Source of the DNA: DATFVA01 sp963811905
GTDB lineage: Bacteria; Bacteroidota; Ignavibacteria; Ignavibacteriales; Ignavibacteriaceae
NCBI GenBank assembly: GCA_963811905.1
Contig: CAWETK010000018.1
Coordinates: forward strand, 558,001-622,000
Length of the DNA: 64,000 bases
Direction: 5' to 3'
The translations under genes were made by a program, and so were the position numbers. The notes below the pieces were generated by a model that had not been told where the DNA came from, made no database searches, and saw only the letters and a program-made list of their open reading frames with translations. Shown in pieces: positions 43,793-51,319 of the stretch; positions within the stretch are counted from its first letter, which is position 1, and every line of letters starts with the position of its first letter.

Positions 43793-43880
43793 CGGAGAGA
43801 GAGAGATTCGAACTCTCGGAACTCAAAAAGAGTTCAACGGTTTTCGAGACCGTCCCGTTCAACCACTCCGGCATCTCTCC
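43793..43880 (-). tRNA. tRNA-Ser(CGA)
   Basis: 88-base class II tRNA on the minus strand, decoding UCG. Acceptor stem GGAGAGA/TCTCTCC with discriminator G; D-arm GCCGGAGTGGTTGAACGG; anticodon stem-loop ACGGT-CTCGAAA-ACCGT with anticodon CGA. A variable arm of paired AACTC...GAGTT follows, then T-arm GAGAG-TTCGAAT-CTCTC. CCA is not encoded (CCC follows). All stems pair perfectly. It sits beside the abiE pair and a broken copy of itself. Confidence 0.95.
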
Positions 43881-43912
43881 ATTATTTTAAGAACACTTAT
43901 TAAAAATTGATT

Positions 43913-44044
43913 TTTTCGAGACCGTCCCGTTTCCCGCTGAGCGGGATTTCGTTTCACTCAATCCCGGCTCCGCGGGATTTCGCTTCGCTCAATCCCGCGG
44001 AGCCGGGATTTCGCTTCGCTCAACATCCACTCCGGCATCTCTCC
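43913..44044 (-). pseudogene. Broken 5' half of tRNA-Ser(CGA) split by a 95-bp insert
   Basis: 44027-44044 is identical to the acceptor/D-arm bases 43863-43880 of the intact tRNA, and 43913-43931 is identical to the anticodon-arm bases 43841-43859. Between them, in the D-loop position, are 95 bases of palindromic DNA (43932-44026). The 3' half of the tRNA (variable arm, T-arm, acceptor 3' strand) is missing. It cannot fold into a working tRNA; a duplication followed by insertion is the simplest reading. Confidence 0.85.
43932..44026. repeat. 95-bp palindromic insert with GCGAAGCGAAATCCCG repeats
   Basis: Contains a perfect palindrome TCCCGCT-G-AGCGGGA (43932-43946). A 20-bp perfect inverted repeat (43960-43979 and 43991-44010) has only 11 bases between its arms. 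The word TTTCGCTTCGCTCAA (or TTTCGTTTCACTCAA) occurs three times at about 31-base spacing. Looks like a small palindromic mobile or REP-like element; no ORF inside. Confidence 0.8.
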
Positions 44045-44214
44045 GTAATTTTGCAATAGGCTCAAAAAACTGACCCTAAAGTTAAGATATGTACGGGATT
44101 GAATAAAGTGCTTTATGATTTTTCGGGGACTTTAGTTTCTACTTTAAAAAGGTTAGAAGATGAGAAGGTAAGAATGTTGGCTATTCCAAATTTTTACCGC
44201 TTTTAATTTCATCG

Positions 44215-44301
44215 CGGAAAGGGAGGGATTCGAACCCTCGGTACGGTTACCCGTACACACGCTCTCCAGGCGTGCCAGTTCAACCACTCCTGCACCTTTC
44301 C
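44215..44301 (-). tRNA. tRNA-Ser(GGA)
   Basis: 87-base class II tRNA on the minus strand, decoding UCC/UCU. Acceptor GGAAAGG/CCTTTCC, D-arm GCAGGAGTGGTTGAACTGGC, anticodon stem-loop CACGC-CTGGAGA-GCGTG (anticodon GGA). Long variable arm GTACGG...CCGTAC, T-arm GAGGG-TTCGAAT-CCCTC, discriminator G. CCA is not encoded. The second serine tRNA in 500 bases. Confidence 0.95.
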
Positions 44302-44767
44302 AAAAGAGACTGCAAATATAAAAATTCGCATTCCTTTTACCAAAAGATTATGCTTCTTTTGCGATATATTCCTTCATAAATATCCAGTTCAGAAGCTATA
44401 TTTTTCCGGAAAGAGCGATGCTTTCAATCCGGAAAAGGACCGGATTATGCTGGTATTATGCCCGGAGTTAAGACGGTTCAAGGACGGTTCAACGCTGATT
44501 TCCGGGGGTAAATTGATGAGTTATTCAACGATCTTATTTAATTGGCGGATTGGGCGAACTTAACGAATTAATTTAACGTATCGGCGAATTAATAATTCAG
44601 AATCAAATACTTATTTACAACTGATGTATTATATAATATTTTATCCTTAAGTTCAACCTTGTCAACAGGCTTGCTTTAAATACAAACTAGGAAAAATGTG
44701 GAATGACTATTTAAATTACTATTATACTATTCTTTAATATTCCCGTCAGATATTGATATTTAAATAT
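44302..44767. other. Spacer between tRNA-Ser(GGA) and the cytochrome operon end
   Basis: About 470 bases without a gene. Holds a 9-bp inverted repeat TTTTCCGGA / TCCGGAAAA (44402-44410, 44428-44436) and the second copy of the 19-bp dispersed repeat (44540-44558). The tRNA promoter should be at the left part. Confidence 0.55.
44540..44558. repeat. 19-bp dispersed repeat, copy 2
   Basis: Exact reverse complement of 1049-1067. Shares the core GGCGGATTGGGCGAA. Followed by related AATTAATTTAACG words. Origin unknown. Confidence 0.7.
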
Positions 44768-44801
44768 AAAAAAGGCTGTCTTTATTAAGACAGCCTTTTT
44801 T
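44768..44801 (-). terminator. Rho-independent terminator of the cytochrome operon
   Basis: Strong stem: 44768-44782 (AAAAAAGGCTGTCTT) pairs perfectly with 44787-44801 (AAGACAGCCTTTTTT) around a 4-base loop. On the minus strand it is followed by T residues. Ends the 48.8-44.8 kb operon. Confidence 0.9.
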
Positions 44802-44824
44802 TGTATTTCTATAAAAATGCTGGT

Positions 44825-45709
44825 TTATTCGCCGAATACATCTACGTGACCGTTTATGTGTTTGGTAGAATCTATAATATTACCTTCCGCATCTATAACA
44901 CCTGTATGACAGATTACACAGCTTGTAGGCCAGGTCTGATAACGGTGGCCTATCGGAGGTAATCCATGACAGGAACCGCACTGTGCCTGTGTGCCGTCTA
45001 CCTGGTTCCAGACTACAGTTACATTGTTTCCGATCATTGAATCACTTTGGGCGCCGGTGCTGTCTACAAATATAAACTGATACTCCGCTTTTGTAGTATC
45101 ACGCTTGAAAACAAAATTACCGTGGCAGTATGTGTTTGAACACGAATGACTGCTGTAGTCATAAGAAGCTTCTGTTCCATGATTGAAAACTGCATTACGG
45201 CCGAAGTTTATTTGTGCCGGCAGACCATCCGGACTGATATGGCTTGGTGCAAAAAAATCTGACGGGAATGTATGGCAGTTGGAACATCTTATATCACCGG
45301 TAAGATCATTTGTAACAAGGTGAGCGACATGTGCCCCTACTCCCGGAGCCGTAGTTGACGTATCACCCGAAACATCACGGGGAGGGAAAATGTGACCATC
45401 GGGATTCGGATCTCCATGACATGTATTGCAGGCCAGAGGTCCTTTTGCTTCAGTATGACAGCCGAGGCAGCTTTTACCGACAGTTCCTCCGGCAAAATCC
45501 CCGCCATGACATTGCTGGCAAAGGTTAAGATCCCAGTTCTTTTCTTTAATCAGGTTAACGTGAAAATTCGGAGAATCAGGATTGAGGATACCAGGCTTAT
45601 GCACTGAAATTCCACTCGGCGGCGGAGTAAGGTTTTCATTTAGATCACTGCAGCTTGCAAGAAAAATACCAGCTGAGATTAATAAAACTATATAGATTGT
45701 GTATTTCAT
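44825..45709 (-). CDS. Multiheme c-type cytochrome lipoprotein (six CXXCH plus one CX4CH)
   Basis: 294 residues. The N-terminus IYIVLLISAGIFLASC is a lipoprotein signal. Heme motifs: CQQCH, CLGCH, CNTCH, CSNCH, CGSCH, CVICH and a wider CSNTYCH (CX4CH), a combination seen in Geobacter-type CxxxxCH/CXXCH cytochromes. Up to seven hemes on a surface- or periplasm-anchored lipoprotein. Last gene of the operon; likely the terminal or outer electron carrier of the conduit. Confidence 0.9.
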   Translation of the reverse strand: MKYTIYIVLLISAGIFLASCSDLNENLTPPPSGISVHKPGILNPDSPNFHVNLIKEKNWDLNLCQQCHGGDFAGGTVGKSCLGCHTEAKGPLACNTCHGDPNPDGHIFPPRDVSGDTSTTAPGVGAHVAHLVTNDLTGDIRCSNCHTFPSDFFAPSHISPDGLPAQINFGRNAVFNHGTEASYDYSSHSCSNTYCHGNFVFKRDTTKAEYQFIFVDSTGAQSDSMIGNNVTVVWNQVDGTQAQCGSCHGLPPIGHRYQTWPTSCVICHTGVIDAEGNIIDSTKHINGHVDVFGE

Positions 45710-45727
45710 AACTTTATTCCGTTTTAA

Positions 45728-46936
45728 TCAATCGGTTTTTGAACCATGACAGTATCCGCAGAAGCCTATACCTGAGGGCGATTGCGGGGAAGCACCGACG
45801 TGACAATTAAAGCAAACTGAACCCGGATCACTATGCCAGTCACCATGTGTGTCTTTCATAAATCCGCCCGGATGAGTCTTTGGATTTGTTCCTTTGATTC
45901 CATCATTATCAACATGGCAGGTTAAACAGGTTGGATCTGCTCCCTGAACATCATGACAGGCTACACAGGATTCGATATCTCTTCTTGCGAGGGTAGCGTG
46001 CTCACCTCCGCCTGTTCCCACACCTATCGTAGTGAAGTCAGGTTTCAGATGGGAAGCCGGAGCTACACCGCTCAGTTCGAAATCATGGTTTTCTGCCTGG
46101 TGACATTGAGTGCAGAAACTTTCAAAGCTATGACAGGTCTGGCATTCACTTGATTTCTGTTTGGCATCTATCCCGTGCATAAAGCGGTAATCAAGCTGAT
46201 GCACCCTGGTTATCTGCTGCTGTTTCGGCCCGTCCACAGAGTTATTAGGAACATAAGGCTTAAAGAAATCCTTTGACGTGTTATCCTCTGTAATCATAGT
46301 CGTACCGGTGTGGCATTCTTCGCAGCTATGATTATCGTGACACATTATACAATTTGCATCCAGATCACGGGCTGCAAATTTATGAGTGTGAATGAAGTTA
46401 ACGCTTTTATGTGTCTGAGGCAGTAAGTCAGCCGTAGAAGTATGGCAGGCTTCGCATGCATTTGCTGCCACGTTCTCAGCTCCGTGACACGACCAGCAGT
46501 CTTTCATTTCCGGATAAGGTTGTTCTGCCTGGAAAGCATAATCCACTTCAGTAATGCCCTTATGACAGGTAACGCATTGAACCTTTTGATTTACAACGTG
46601 GAAACTATGATTGAATTTTAGTTCGGTTTGTTTCGGTTCCAGCGGTTCGTAGATCTCATCGAAATGACATTGATTGCAGTTATTGGAATCTTCAACATCG
46701 TGGCATTGTGCACAGTCATTCATGGTCGGTATCAGATTATCTTTTATTGTCGTACTGGAATCAACTTTGGAATGACAGGTACTGCAGTCTGCGAGCTCAC
46801 TATGGAATTTATGTGAAAACTTAATCAGCTTATCATGACGCTTACCCTCCTGCTCAGGTCCCGATGAGAACGCAGAAAAAAGTAACGCAGTGATCAGCCC
46901 GATAGATAAGAAAATGTAGAAATATTTTAATTTCAT
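45728..46936 (-). CDS. 14-heme c-type cytochrome (cytochrome c3-like repeats)
   Basis: 402 residues with an N-terminal export signal (YFYIFLSIGLITALLFSAF). I count 14 CXXCH motifs, from CSTCH near residue 51 to CGYCH near the end, spaced irregularly, with extra distal histidines (FSHKFH, FNHSFH, FIHTHKF) as axial ligands. The c3/DHC-like arrangement fits a periplasmic or outer-membrane wire. 18 bases before the lipoprotein cytochrome and 10 after the barrel gene. Confidence 0.92.
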   Translation of the reverse strand: MKLKYFYIFLSIGLITALLFSAFSSGPEQEGKRHDKLIKFSHKFHSELADCSTCHSKVDSSTTIKDNLIPTMNDCAQCHDVEDSNNCNQCHFDEIYEPLEPKQTELKFNHSFHVVNQKVQCVTCHKGITEVDYAFQAEQPYPEMKDCWSCHGAENVAANACEACHTSTADLLPQTHKSVNFIHTHKFAARDLDANCIMCHDNHSCEECHTGTTMITEDNTSKDFFKPYVPNNSVDGPKQQQITRVHQLDYRFMHGIDAKQKSSECQTCHSFESFCTQCHQAENHDFELSGVAPASHLKPDFTTIGVGTGGGEHATLARRDIESCVACHDVQGADPTCLTCHVDNDGIKGTNPKTHPGGFMKDTHGDWHSDPGSVCFNCHVGASPQSPSGIGFCGYCHGSKTD

Positions 46937-46946
46937 AATGCGTCTG

Positions 46947-48218
46947 CTAAAAATTAGTATTAAACCAGTAATTCAATTTTGCAAAAAATCGAACATCATC
47001 CTGATAAATTTTATTATTTAAATACTGTCCCTGGAGATCAAGGGATAATGCGTTGTAGGGTCTGATGTTAAAACCTGCCAGGATGGTTGTCAGGTTATCA
47101 GTTTCCGCATCATCTGATAGCTTATAATTTGTATATGAAATTCCTACTGAAGGAGTTAATAAACCTTCCAGGAAAGTGTATGCTGTATATAAGGACACTG
47201 CATCCATCTCACCGGCATAACCCAGGTTCTTGCGGTATGTCAGGCTGCCGTAATTTGAAATAAGACCGGCCGTTATCCTTTGAGAATTTTCATCTGTGTA
47301 TATAACATCTGCAACTTTACCGCTTATGGAAAACAGTTTAGTCAGTTTATAGTTAGCACCCACTTCCATTTCCTGCGTATTAGCATAATCGAATACTGCA
47401 AAGATTGAATTGTACCTTATCTTAGGAGCCCGGTAATTATAATAGAGATTAAAATCAAATTTCTCCAGATGATCGTAAGTTCCGTAGAATTCAAACTTAG
47501 ATGCCTGCATAAAATTAAGATCGTAATCAAATCTTGTATCAACTGTAAACATTGACGGCATCTCATATGCTGCTTCTGCCGAAGCAAACTGGTATTGACT
47601 GGAATTATTCCTTATTAATACCTGGATAGGGTTAAGGTCTGCATCAAGCCTGGTAGCTGTATATTCTTCGGGTTTGAAATTCTTGTTAATGTAGCTGAGA
47701 CCCAAACGGAAATTCTTCAGGGCAGTTGTAACAAATTTACCCCCTGCCAGGAAATCGTGACTCCAGTCATCGGTTACATCAAACTTTTGATATGCGGGAA
47801 TATTTCCGCCGTAGTAGCCTGTGAATTTATAGTCACCATTTCTATAATCGATGTTTAATCCATCGAACAATCCTCCGGCAACAGAATTTATAATAGGCTG
47901 CCTCCCGAGTTTGATGGTGAAGGCATCAAGAACCTTACGGGCTTCAAAGTACAGGTTATAAAATCTGACTCTGGGGAAATCCTTTAGATCCTGTGAAAGA
48001 TCCCCTTCAAAATTAAGGTAGGTTCTTAATGAATAATTGTCCTTATTCAAATTCAACATCAGCATTTCATAGGCCTGCAGGTAAGTGCTGGATGCATTTA
48101 CGGTATCGAACCGCTCAAAAGAATAAATGGCAGATGAAAATCTGCCATTTAAATTTTGTGCATAAGCTGATGTTAGAATTAATGATAAGGCTATGCTGCA
48201 AAAAAATATTTTTTTCAT
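46947..48218 (-). CDS. Outer-membrane beta-barrel of the cytochrome operon
   Basis: About 423 residues. ATG at 48218 (MKKIFFCSIALSLILTSAYAQ) is a clean signal peptide; a TTG nine codons earlier is unlikely. The body is made of alternating amphipathic strands (YSLRTYLNFEGDLSQ, FTIKLGRQPIINSVAGGLFDG, FDFNLYYNYRAPKIRY, TRVSLDLQ-type) and ends FFAKLNYWFNTNF with aromatic terminal residues. It could be the porin sheath of an electron conduit. Shorter than MtrB/OmbB; no homology claimed. Confidence 0.78.
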   Translation of the reverse strand: MKKIFFCSIALSLILTSAYAQNLNGRFSSAIYSFERFDTVNASSTYLQAYEMLMLNLNKDNYSLRTYLNFEGDLSQDLKDFPRVRFYNLYFEARKVLDAFTIKLGRQPIINSVAGGLFDGLNIDYRNGDYKFTGYYGGNIPAYQKFDVTDDWSHDFLAGGKFVTTALKNFRLGLSYINKNFKPEEYTATRLDADLNPIQVLIRNNSSQYQFASAEAAYEMPSMFTVDTRFDYDLNFMQASKFEFYGTYDHLEKFDFNLYYNYRAPKIRYNSIFAVFDYANTQEMEVGANYKLTKLFSISGKVADVIYTDENSQRITAGLISNYGSLTYRKNLGYAGEMDAVSLYTAYTFLEGLLTPSVGISYTNYKLSDDAETDNLTTILAGFNIRPYNALSLDLQGQYLNNKIYQDDVRFFAKLNYWFNTNF

Positions 48219-48257
48219 AGGATTAGTCTTATTAATTCCGAACAAGATTATTAATGA

Positions 48258-48800
48258 TTATTTCGCACCGGGTATCGGGTGTTTGATTTTCTCCCACATC
48301 TTGTCCAGGTCCATATTCTTATCAAAAGTCGGGCTTTCAGAATTATGACATTTTACGCAGAATGTATGAATATCTGAAACCATGACTAATCCTTTTTCCT
48401 CCGCAGCTTTTTTGTCCTTCATTACGGATATGCTCTTATAGTCTTCGCCAGGACCGTGGCAGGTTTCGCACTGTACACCGTCTTCAATTTTGAATTTCTT
48501 TCCCAGGAATTTAGCATCAACATTATAACCAGAAGTATGACATTTCAGACACTCAGGTGTTTTTACTGCTGGTGTATTAAATCCCTTTTCTTTTGCGATC
48601 TTATCAGCTTTTTCAGTCTGGAGGGTTTTGTATGCCTGGGCATGCAGAGATTTTTCCCAAATACCAAACTGATTTCCCTGTTTTTCAGTTTTGTGGCACA
48701 TTCCGCAGGTAGCTGTTCCTACAAAACCGTGTTTGGGCTCGGTTTCCTGACAAAAAACGAGTGATGAAAAGAGGACAATGATCAAAAATGATTTTAACAT
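48258..48800 (-). CDS. Tetraheme cytochrome c554-like protein
   Basis: About 180 residues; ATG at 48800 with GGGAGT upstream (an in-frame start 4 codons earlier is weaker). Signal peptide MLKSFLIIVLFSSLVFCQ. Four CXXCH motifs: CGMCH, CLKCH, CETCH (followed by HGPGE) and CVKCH; the layout GFVGTATCGMCH, GVQCETCHGPGEDY resembles the cytochrome c554 family. First gene of the operon; probably the periplasmic entry point of electrons. Confidence 0.9.
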   Translation of the reverse strand: MLKSFLIIVLFSSLVFCQETEPKHGFVGTATCGMCHKTEKQGNQFGIWEKSLHAQAYKTLQTEKADKIAKEKGFNTPAVKTPECLKCHTSGYNVDAKFLGKKFKIEDGVQCETCHGPGEDYKSISVMKDKKAAEEKGLVMVSDIHTFCVKCHNSESPTFDKNMDLDKMWEKIKHPIPGAK

Positions 48801-49170
48801 AATGACTCCCACAATTTTAATTATATCACTGTGTAAAATATTAACAATTTATTTAGAATACCAATAAATGCTAAAAACTTCTTATTTAGCAGCGAAAATC
48901 ATATATTTACTTCCACTGGCCGTCACCTCCCAACAAAAAGTAAACCAATTAAATTGATAACTTTTTCAGCAGTATTCAGTGCTGAATTTTTCAATACTGA
49001 GAAACCGGATTATTCTCTTCTCTTTAAAGAGAAGCTAATATATTTCCAGGATCATTATTGTATTTAAAAGTATTTTACTTTAAAGATTTTTTTCGTATTA
49101 TACGTAAGCAAAAAACTGGTTGAGGGGTGCAGCAGAAATTATTTGTGTGTCATAAATAAATAAAAGTACT
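48801..49170. other. Divergent promoter region with nested inverted repeats
   Basis: About 370 bases between the cytochrome operon (minus) and the YwqK-like lipoprotein (plus). Holds the 9-bp perfect palindrome CTTCTCTTTAAAGAGAAG at 49017-49034. Two interleaved inverted repeats also lie here: TTCAGCA/TGCTGAA at 48965-48986 and CAGTATT/AATACTG at 48970-48999. A binding site for a regulator of the cytochrome operon is plausible. Confidence 0.5.
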
Positions 49171-49716
49171 ATGCAAACAAAAACACTACTCTGTTGCAGA
49201 GCAGCTTTGCTCTCTATTATCTTTCTATCATCCGCTCTTATTTTATCCTCCTGCAGTCATAAACCCCAGAACTCGGGAAATGTTATGTTGAAGGATGGAC
49301 TGATATACGCAATTCACAGCGACGAGCCATTCACAGGAAAAGTCCATGACGTAATTAACGCCCAGGTCCTCGAATATGATGTTGTTAAAGGCATTAAGAA
49401 CGGCGACTTTAATGTTTTTTCCGTGGACGGCAAGCCTCTCATCTACGGACGGATTAAGGATAATAAGAATGAGGGATTATGGCAGTATTATTATCCGGAC
49501 GGCCAGCTCGAATCCCAGGGTTACTTTAAGAACGATATCAGCTCAGACAAGTGGGTCTGGTATTATCCTGATGGAAAACTGAAAGCTACCGGGTATTATT
49601 CGAATGGAAAGAAGGATGGGAAATGGACTGAATATGATGAGTACGGAAGCGTTACATCAGAAGCAGTTTACAGGAATAATGTAAAAATCGCCGGGATGGA
49701 TGAAACCTTATCCTGA
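49171..49716 (+). CDS. YwqK/MORN-repeat lipoprotein
   Basis: 181 residues; signal and lipobox ALLSIIFLSSALILSSC. Then MORN-like repeats: GVK-type IKNGDFNVFSVDGKPLIYG, GLWQYYYPDGQLESQGYF, DKWVWYYPDGKLKATGYYS, GKWTEYDEYGSVTSE. Proteins of this kind are sometimes called YwqK antitoxin-like; here it is a lone surface lipoprotein with no toxin partner. Its end overlaps the convergent YihY gene by 9 bases. Confidence 0.85.
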   Translation: MQTKTLLCCRAALLSIIFLSSALILSSCSHKPQNSGNVMLKDGLIYAIHSDEPFTGKVHDVINAQVLEYDVVKGIKNGDFNVFSVDGKPLIYGRIKDNKNEGLWQYYYPDGQLESQGYFKNDISSDKWVWYYPDGKLKATGYYSNGKKDGKWTEYDEYGSVTSEAVYRNNVKIAGMDETLS

Positions 49717-50637
49717 TTTTTCTTTATCCTTTTTAAATATTCCTTCAAGGTCATATTTCATGAATTTTGAGGTGGGCCTGATTCCTTCACCATATTTAAT
49801 AGCATATACCTGGGTGAATTCGGCACCCAGGAAAAGTATCTGCGCCGAATAATAAATCCATAATAAAAAAATCACGAGTGATCCGGCGGCTCCGTAGGTA
49901 GAGCTGAGGGTACTCGTCCCGATATAAAGACCAATCAGGTATTTTCCCAGTACAAATAGAACCGCTGTAACCAGTGCTCCAACCCATACATGCTTCCATT
50001 CTATATGAACATCAGGAAGTACTTTGAATATCATCATGAAGAGCAAAAAGGACATTAAAAGCGATATAACTATATTAGACACATCAAGGAAGAATTTAGG
50101 GATATTGAAAAACCTCATTGATATATAATCATTGAGTGAAGAAATGACTGCACTGACAACCAGGGACACCAGAAGAAGAAATCCGGTTCCTATTACCATC
50201 GCAAATGACTGAACCCTGTCTTTCAATAATCCCTTAAACATATTTCTCCCCGGTTTTGGTCTTACTTTCCATATCATATTAAGCGAATCCTGGAGTTCAA
50301 CAAAAACAACTGTGGAACCAATAACAAGGGCAACAAAACCTGTCAGGAGAGTGATGAAACCCTGACTGGAATATTGAGCATTTTTCAGCGCTGTCTGTAT
50401 TACCTCAGCACCATCGTAGCCTACCAATCCCTGAATCTGCATAATTATCTCTCCCCTTGCCGCCTCTTTTCCGAATATCAATGCAGCAACGGCAATGGAA
50501 ATGACGATGACAGGGGCAATTGAAAATATAGTATAGAATGATAGAGCTGCGCCGAGCTTCGGACATTTATCATCAATAAATTTGTCAAAGACGTCTCTGG
50601 TGAATTCCCAGATGCCCTTTAAGCGGAACTTAATCAT
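49708..50637 (-). CDS. YihY/BrkB family membrane protein
   Basis: 309 residues with about six membrane helices: CPKLGAALSFYTIFSIAPVIVI (signature start), GFITLLTGFVALVIGSTVVF, VQSFAMVIGTGFLLLVSLVV, VGALVTAVLFVLGKYLIGLYIG, YGAAGSLVIFLLWIYYSAQI. Family members are often annotated ribonuclease BN by old error; they are probably transporters. The C-terminus overlaps the convergent lipoprotein by 9 bases. Confidence 0.93.
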   Translation of the reverse strand: MIKFRLKGIWEFTRDVFDKFIDDKCPKLGAALSFYTIFSIAPVIVISIAVAALIFGKEAARGEIIMQIQGLVGYDGAEVIQTALKNAQYSSQGFITLLTGFVALVIGSTVVFVELQDSLNMIWKVRPKPGRNMFKGLLKDRVQSFAMVIGTGFLLLVSLVVSAVISSLNDYISMRFFNIPKFFLDVSNIVISLLMSFLLFMMIFKVLPDVHIEWKHVWVGALVTAVLFVLGKYLIGLYIGTSTLSSTYGAAGSLVIFLLWIYYSAQILFLGAEFTQVYAIKYGEGIRPTSKFMKYDLEGIFKKDKEKSG

Positions 50638-50852
50638 ATTTATTATCCGGTATAATCATATATGTAAGATAACTACTTTCTCGTGCATAGCATATTGCAT
50701 AAATCAAACCTGGTTTTACTTTAATTTTTAATAATCATTATAAATTTTGTAACTTTGTTTCTGGTAAAATTTATCGCAACCGTCATAGAATGAAACTGGT
50801 ATAAATTTAACAGAGACTCATTCTATTTTAGTTATGAAAGGAAAGGTTAATC

Positions 50853-51284
50853 TTGAAAAGAGATAGCGAATATCTTGAGAAATTTCTTTATGTCACCGAA
50901 TCGGGAATACACGGGGCCGGGCTTTTTACTTCTATAAAAATTCCTGAAGGTCAGAAAATTATGATCATCAAAGGAGAAACAATCTCAGGCGATGAGTGTG
51001 AAAGAAGAGAAGAGTTCGGGAATGTCTACATTTTCTGGAATGGAGAAAACTACATTGATACAGCAATGACAAGTGATATTAAATTTATTAATCACAATTG
51101 CAGCTATAACTGTGATATAATCGATAGGGATGAAGAGTCTTTATTCCTTATAGCTGACAGGGATATCGAACCCGGCGAAGAGCTCACTATTGATTACGGA
51201 TACGATGAAATTTACGAACTTTGCCAGTGTGAAATCTGTTCAGAGTATACAGCGGAAAGCTTTGAAATGCAAAAGGCTATCTGA
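50853..51284 (+). CDS. Bacterial SET-domain protein (lysine methyltransferase-like)
   Basis: 143 residues; TTG start at 50853 with GGAAAGG upstream. SET features: ESGIHGAGLFTSIKIPEG (N-terminal beta and GxG turn), INHNCSYNCDI (NHxC core), EPGEELTIDYGYDE (tyrosine and pseudoknot end), then a post-SET-like CQCEIC cysteine group that may bind zinc. It is expected to methylate a protein lysine with SAM; substrate unknown. Monocistronic with terminator over its stop. Confidence 0.9.
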   Translation: MKRDSEYLEKFLYVTESGIHGAGLFTSIKIPEGQKIMIIKGETISGDECERREEFGNVYIFWNGENYIDTAMTSDIKFINHNCSYNCDIIDRDEESLFLIADRDIEPGEELTIDYGYDEIYELCQCEICSEYTAESFEMQKAI

Positions 51285-51298
51285 TTAGGATAGCCTTT
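51272..51298. terminator. Bidirectional terminator (SET gene / pepD)
   Basis: AAAGGCTATC (51272-51281) pairs with GATAGCCTTT (51289-51298) around a 7-base loop that covers the SET gene stop. T-rich on the plus side, A-rich on the other; pepD ends 22 bases away. Confidence 0.75.
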
Positions 51299-51319
51299 AA
51301 AAATTGACTGTAGTCAGTA

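Noticed and set aside
43913..44044. A third functional tRNA-Ser
   Set aside because: The 3' half is absent and the D-loop is interrupted by 95 bases.
49171..49716. YwqK-type antitoxin of a toxin-antitoxin pair
   Set aside because: It is a signal-bearing lipoprotein with MORN-like repeats and no toxin partner; the antitoxin label is a database habit.
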